In this document: positions 4,962-5,663 of the stretch, piece by piece | How the letters are laid out: each line of letters starts with the position of its first letter | How positions within the stretch are numbered: position 1 is the first letter of the stretch | Assembly: GCA_016928495.1 (NCBI GenBank) | Contig: JAFGKQ010000009.1 | Span: 1-5,663 of the forward strand | DNA from: Candidatus Fermentibacterales bacterium | GTDB taxonomy: Bacteria; Fermentibacterota; Fermentibacteria; Fermentibacterales; JAFGKQ01 | DNA length: 5,663 bases | Direction of reading: 5' to 3' | Position numbers and translations under genes: made by a program | The notes under the pieces: generated by a model | Seen by the model: only the letters and a program-made list of their open reading frames with translations | Database searches by the model: none | What the model was told of the DNA's origin: nothing

Positions 4962-5663
4962 CTACGTCCCCTTGAAGGGGGCGTCGTCGTCGAAGTCGGG
5001 CAGGTAGTTCCGGGGCGAGTGGCGCCAGCTCTGGACCCAGCCAGTTCTCAGTCCCAGCTCCTCGAGGGCGGCCTCGGCCAGCTCGTACTCCCCCTTCCAT
5101 AAGCTCCTGGCTATGAGCGGGAACTCCCCGGCCCTGTGGGTGGGGTGGTACTGCGCCATCAGGCTCACGGCAATACGGGGTGAGACGTCCTCGACGAGTA
5201 TCCGCAGCACCTGCTCCGACTGCGCCTGGTTCGCAGGCAGGACCAGGTGCCTGACGAGGACGCCGCGGACCGCGGCTCCCGAAGCATCGACGGTCAGCTC
5301 GCCGACCTGCCCGAACATCTCCCTGTGCACAGCGATGGCGTTCTCGACGTAGCCCGGGGCGGAGGAGTATCTCTGCGCTGCCTCGTTCGAGGCGTACTTG
5401 AAGTCCGGCAGGTAGATGTCGAAGATGCCGTCCAGGAGCCGTATTGCTTCGACCGAATCGTAGGCGTTGCTGTTGTGGATAAGAGGGAGAGTCAGGCCCT
5501 TCGATGCCGCTATCTCGATTGCCTGCACGATCTGGGGCAGGAAGTGCGTGGGGGACACGAACCCGACGCTGGGCAGCCCCATGGACTGGAACCGGAGCAT
5601 CGTATCGGCGACCCGGCCGGGTGTGGTCAGGTCCAACTCCGGTATAGGCCTCTGGCTTATCTG
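4962..5663 (-). CDS. Radical SAM protein, PflX type (COG1313), 5' end outside the window
   Basis: The minus-strand frame is open from the window edge to a TAG at 4962-4964, giving 233 visible residues. They begin with QISQRPIPE and continue with GFVSPTHFLPQI, NSNAYDS, DGIFDIYLPDFKYA, RGVLVRHLVLP and MAQYHPTHRAGEF. These are the hallmarks of the PflX group of radical SAM proteins, distantly related to pyruvate formate-lyase activating enzyme. In that group QIS closely follows the CxxxCxxC iron-sulfur motif, so the cysteines should lie only about 10-25 nt beyond base 5663. A TTG in frame at 5634-5636 is not the start, because the homologous segment continues past it. From family size, roughly 80-100 N-terminal residues are missing. 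The protein is expected to be cytoplasmic and to use a [4Fe-4S] cluster with S-adenosylmethionine; its substrate is not established. The gene converges on the exporter operon, so they are not co-transcribed. Confidence 0.88.
   Translation of the reverse strand, partial: QISQRPIPELDLTTPGRVADTMLRFQSMGLPSVGFVSPTHFLPQIVQAIEIAASKGLTLPLIHNSNAYDSVEAIRLLDGIFDIYLPDFKYASNEAAQRYSSAPGYVENAIAVHREMFGQVGELTVDASGAAVRGVLVRHLVLPANQAQSEQVLRILVEDVSPRIAVSLMAQYHPTHRAGEFPLIARSLWKGEYELAEAALEELGLRTGWVQSWRHSPRNYLPDFDDDAPFKGT

Noticed and set aside
4968-4980. CCCCT-TGA-AGGGG hairpin near the end of the radical SAM gene as a terminator
   Set aside because: It lies within the last codons of the minus-strand gene and has no T-run after it on either strand. 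The TTTT about 25 nt beyond that stop codon has no adequate stem directly before it.
5634-5636. TTG as the start codon of the minus-strand radical SAM gene
   Set aside because: The frame continues to the window edge with QISQRPIPE, which matches the segment following the iron-sulfur motif in PflX-type proteins, so the true start is outside the window.
1-5663. CRISPR array, tRNA or rRNA gene, phage or toxin-antitoxin module
   Set aside because: No regularly spaced repeats, no tRNA T-loop GGTTCGAATC-type signature in a non-coding stretch, and no gene pair of that kind were seen on either strand.

Overview
The window is dense, GC-rich bacterial DNA. Arginine is written mostly as AGG, ATA isoleucine codons are fairly common for such GC-rich genes, and GTG starts with clear Shine-Dalgarno sites are used. 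No organism can be named from this. The PP-loop thiolase-like protein, the PflX-type radical SAM protein and a REP-like GGGGACACGCAC repeat together suggest an environmental, possibly uncultured, anaerobic lineage; that is inference only.

Layout. Positions 2-73 appear to hold the last codons of an upstream gene. It overlaps the GTG start (64) of a 323-residue PP-loop ATPase of the tRNA-thiolation (MnmA-like) type with a C-terminal NFACT-R_2-like domain. That gene stops at 1035, and its stop codon lies inside the -35 hexamer of a near-consensus sigma70-type promoter (TTGACA, 16 bp, TAGAAT). The promoter reads into a roughly 185-nt leader that carries a possible 8-codon leader peptide and several inverted repeats. 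Two ABC exporter half-transporters follow (1251-3044 and 3047-4768). They are separated by 2 nt, and the Shine-Dalgarno of the second lies inside the last codons of the first. A 193-bp convergent intergenic region follows, with a REP-like motif beginning at the stop codon of the second transporter gene, a 7-bp tandem duplication and a 9-bp inverted repeat with a 30-nt loop. The window closes with the 3' two thirds of a minus-strand radical SAM gene of the PflX type (COG1313), whose 5' end lies beyond 5663.

How the genes work together. The two half-transporters are best read as one heterodimeric exporter of the TM287/288, BmrCD or TmrAB kind. Subunit 1 has an intact Walker B glutamate but a deviant signature (LSMGE). 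Subunit 2 has a canonical signature (ISGGQ) but Asp in place of the catalytic Glu. In the head-to-tail nucleotide-binding dimer both defects fall in the same ATP site, leaving one intact and one degenerate site. The cargo cannot be read from the sequence. The flanking PP-loop and radical SAM genes look like independent neighbours: the first is separated from the exporter by the exporter's own promoter, and the second is on the opposite strand.

I see no convincing new multi-gene system. The least explained part is the exporter leader (promoter, mini-ORF and alternative hairpins), which could be an uncharacterised regulatory leader controlling exporter expression.
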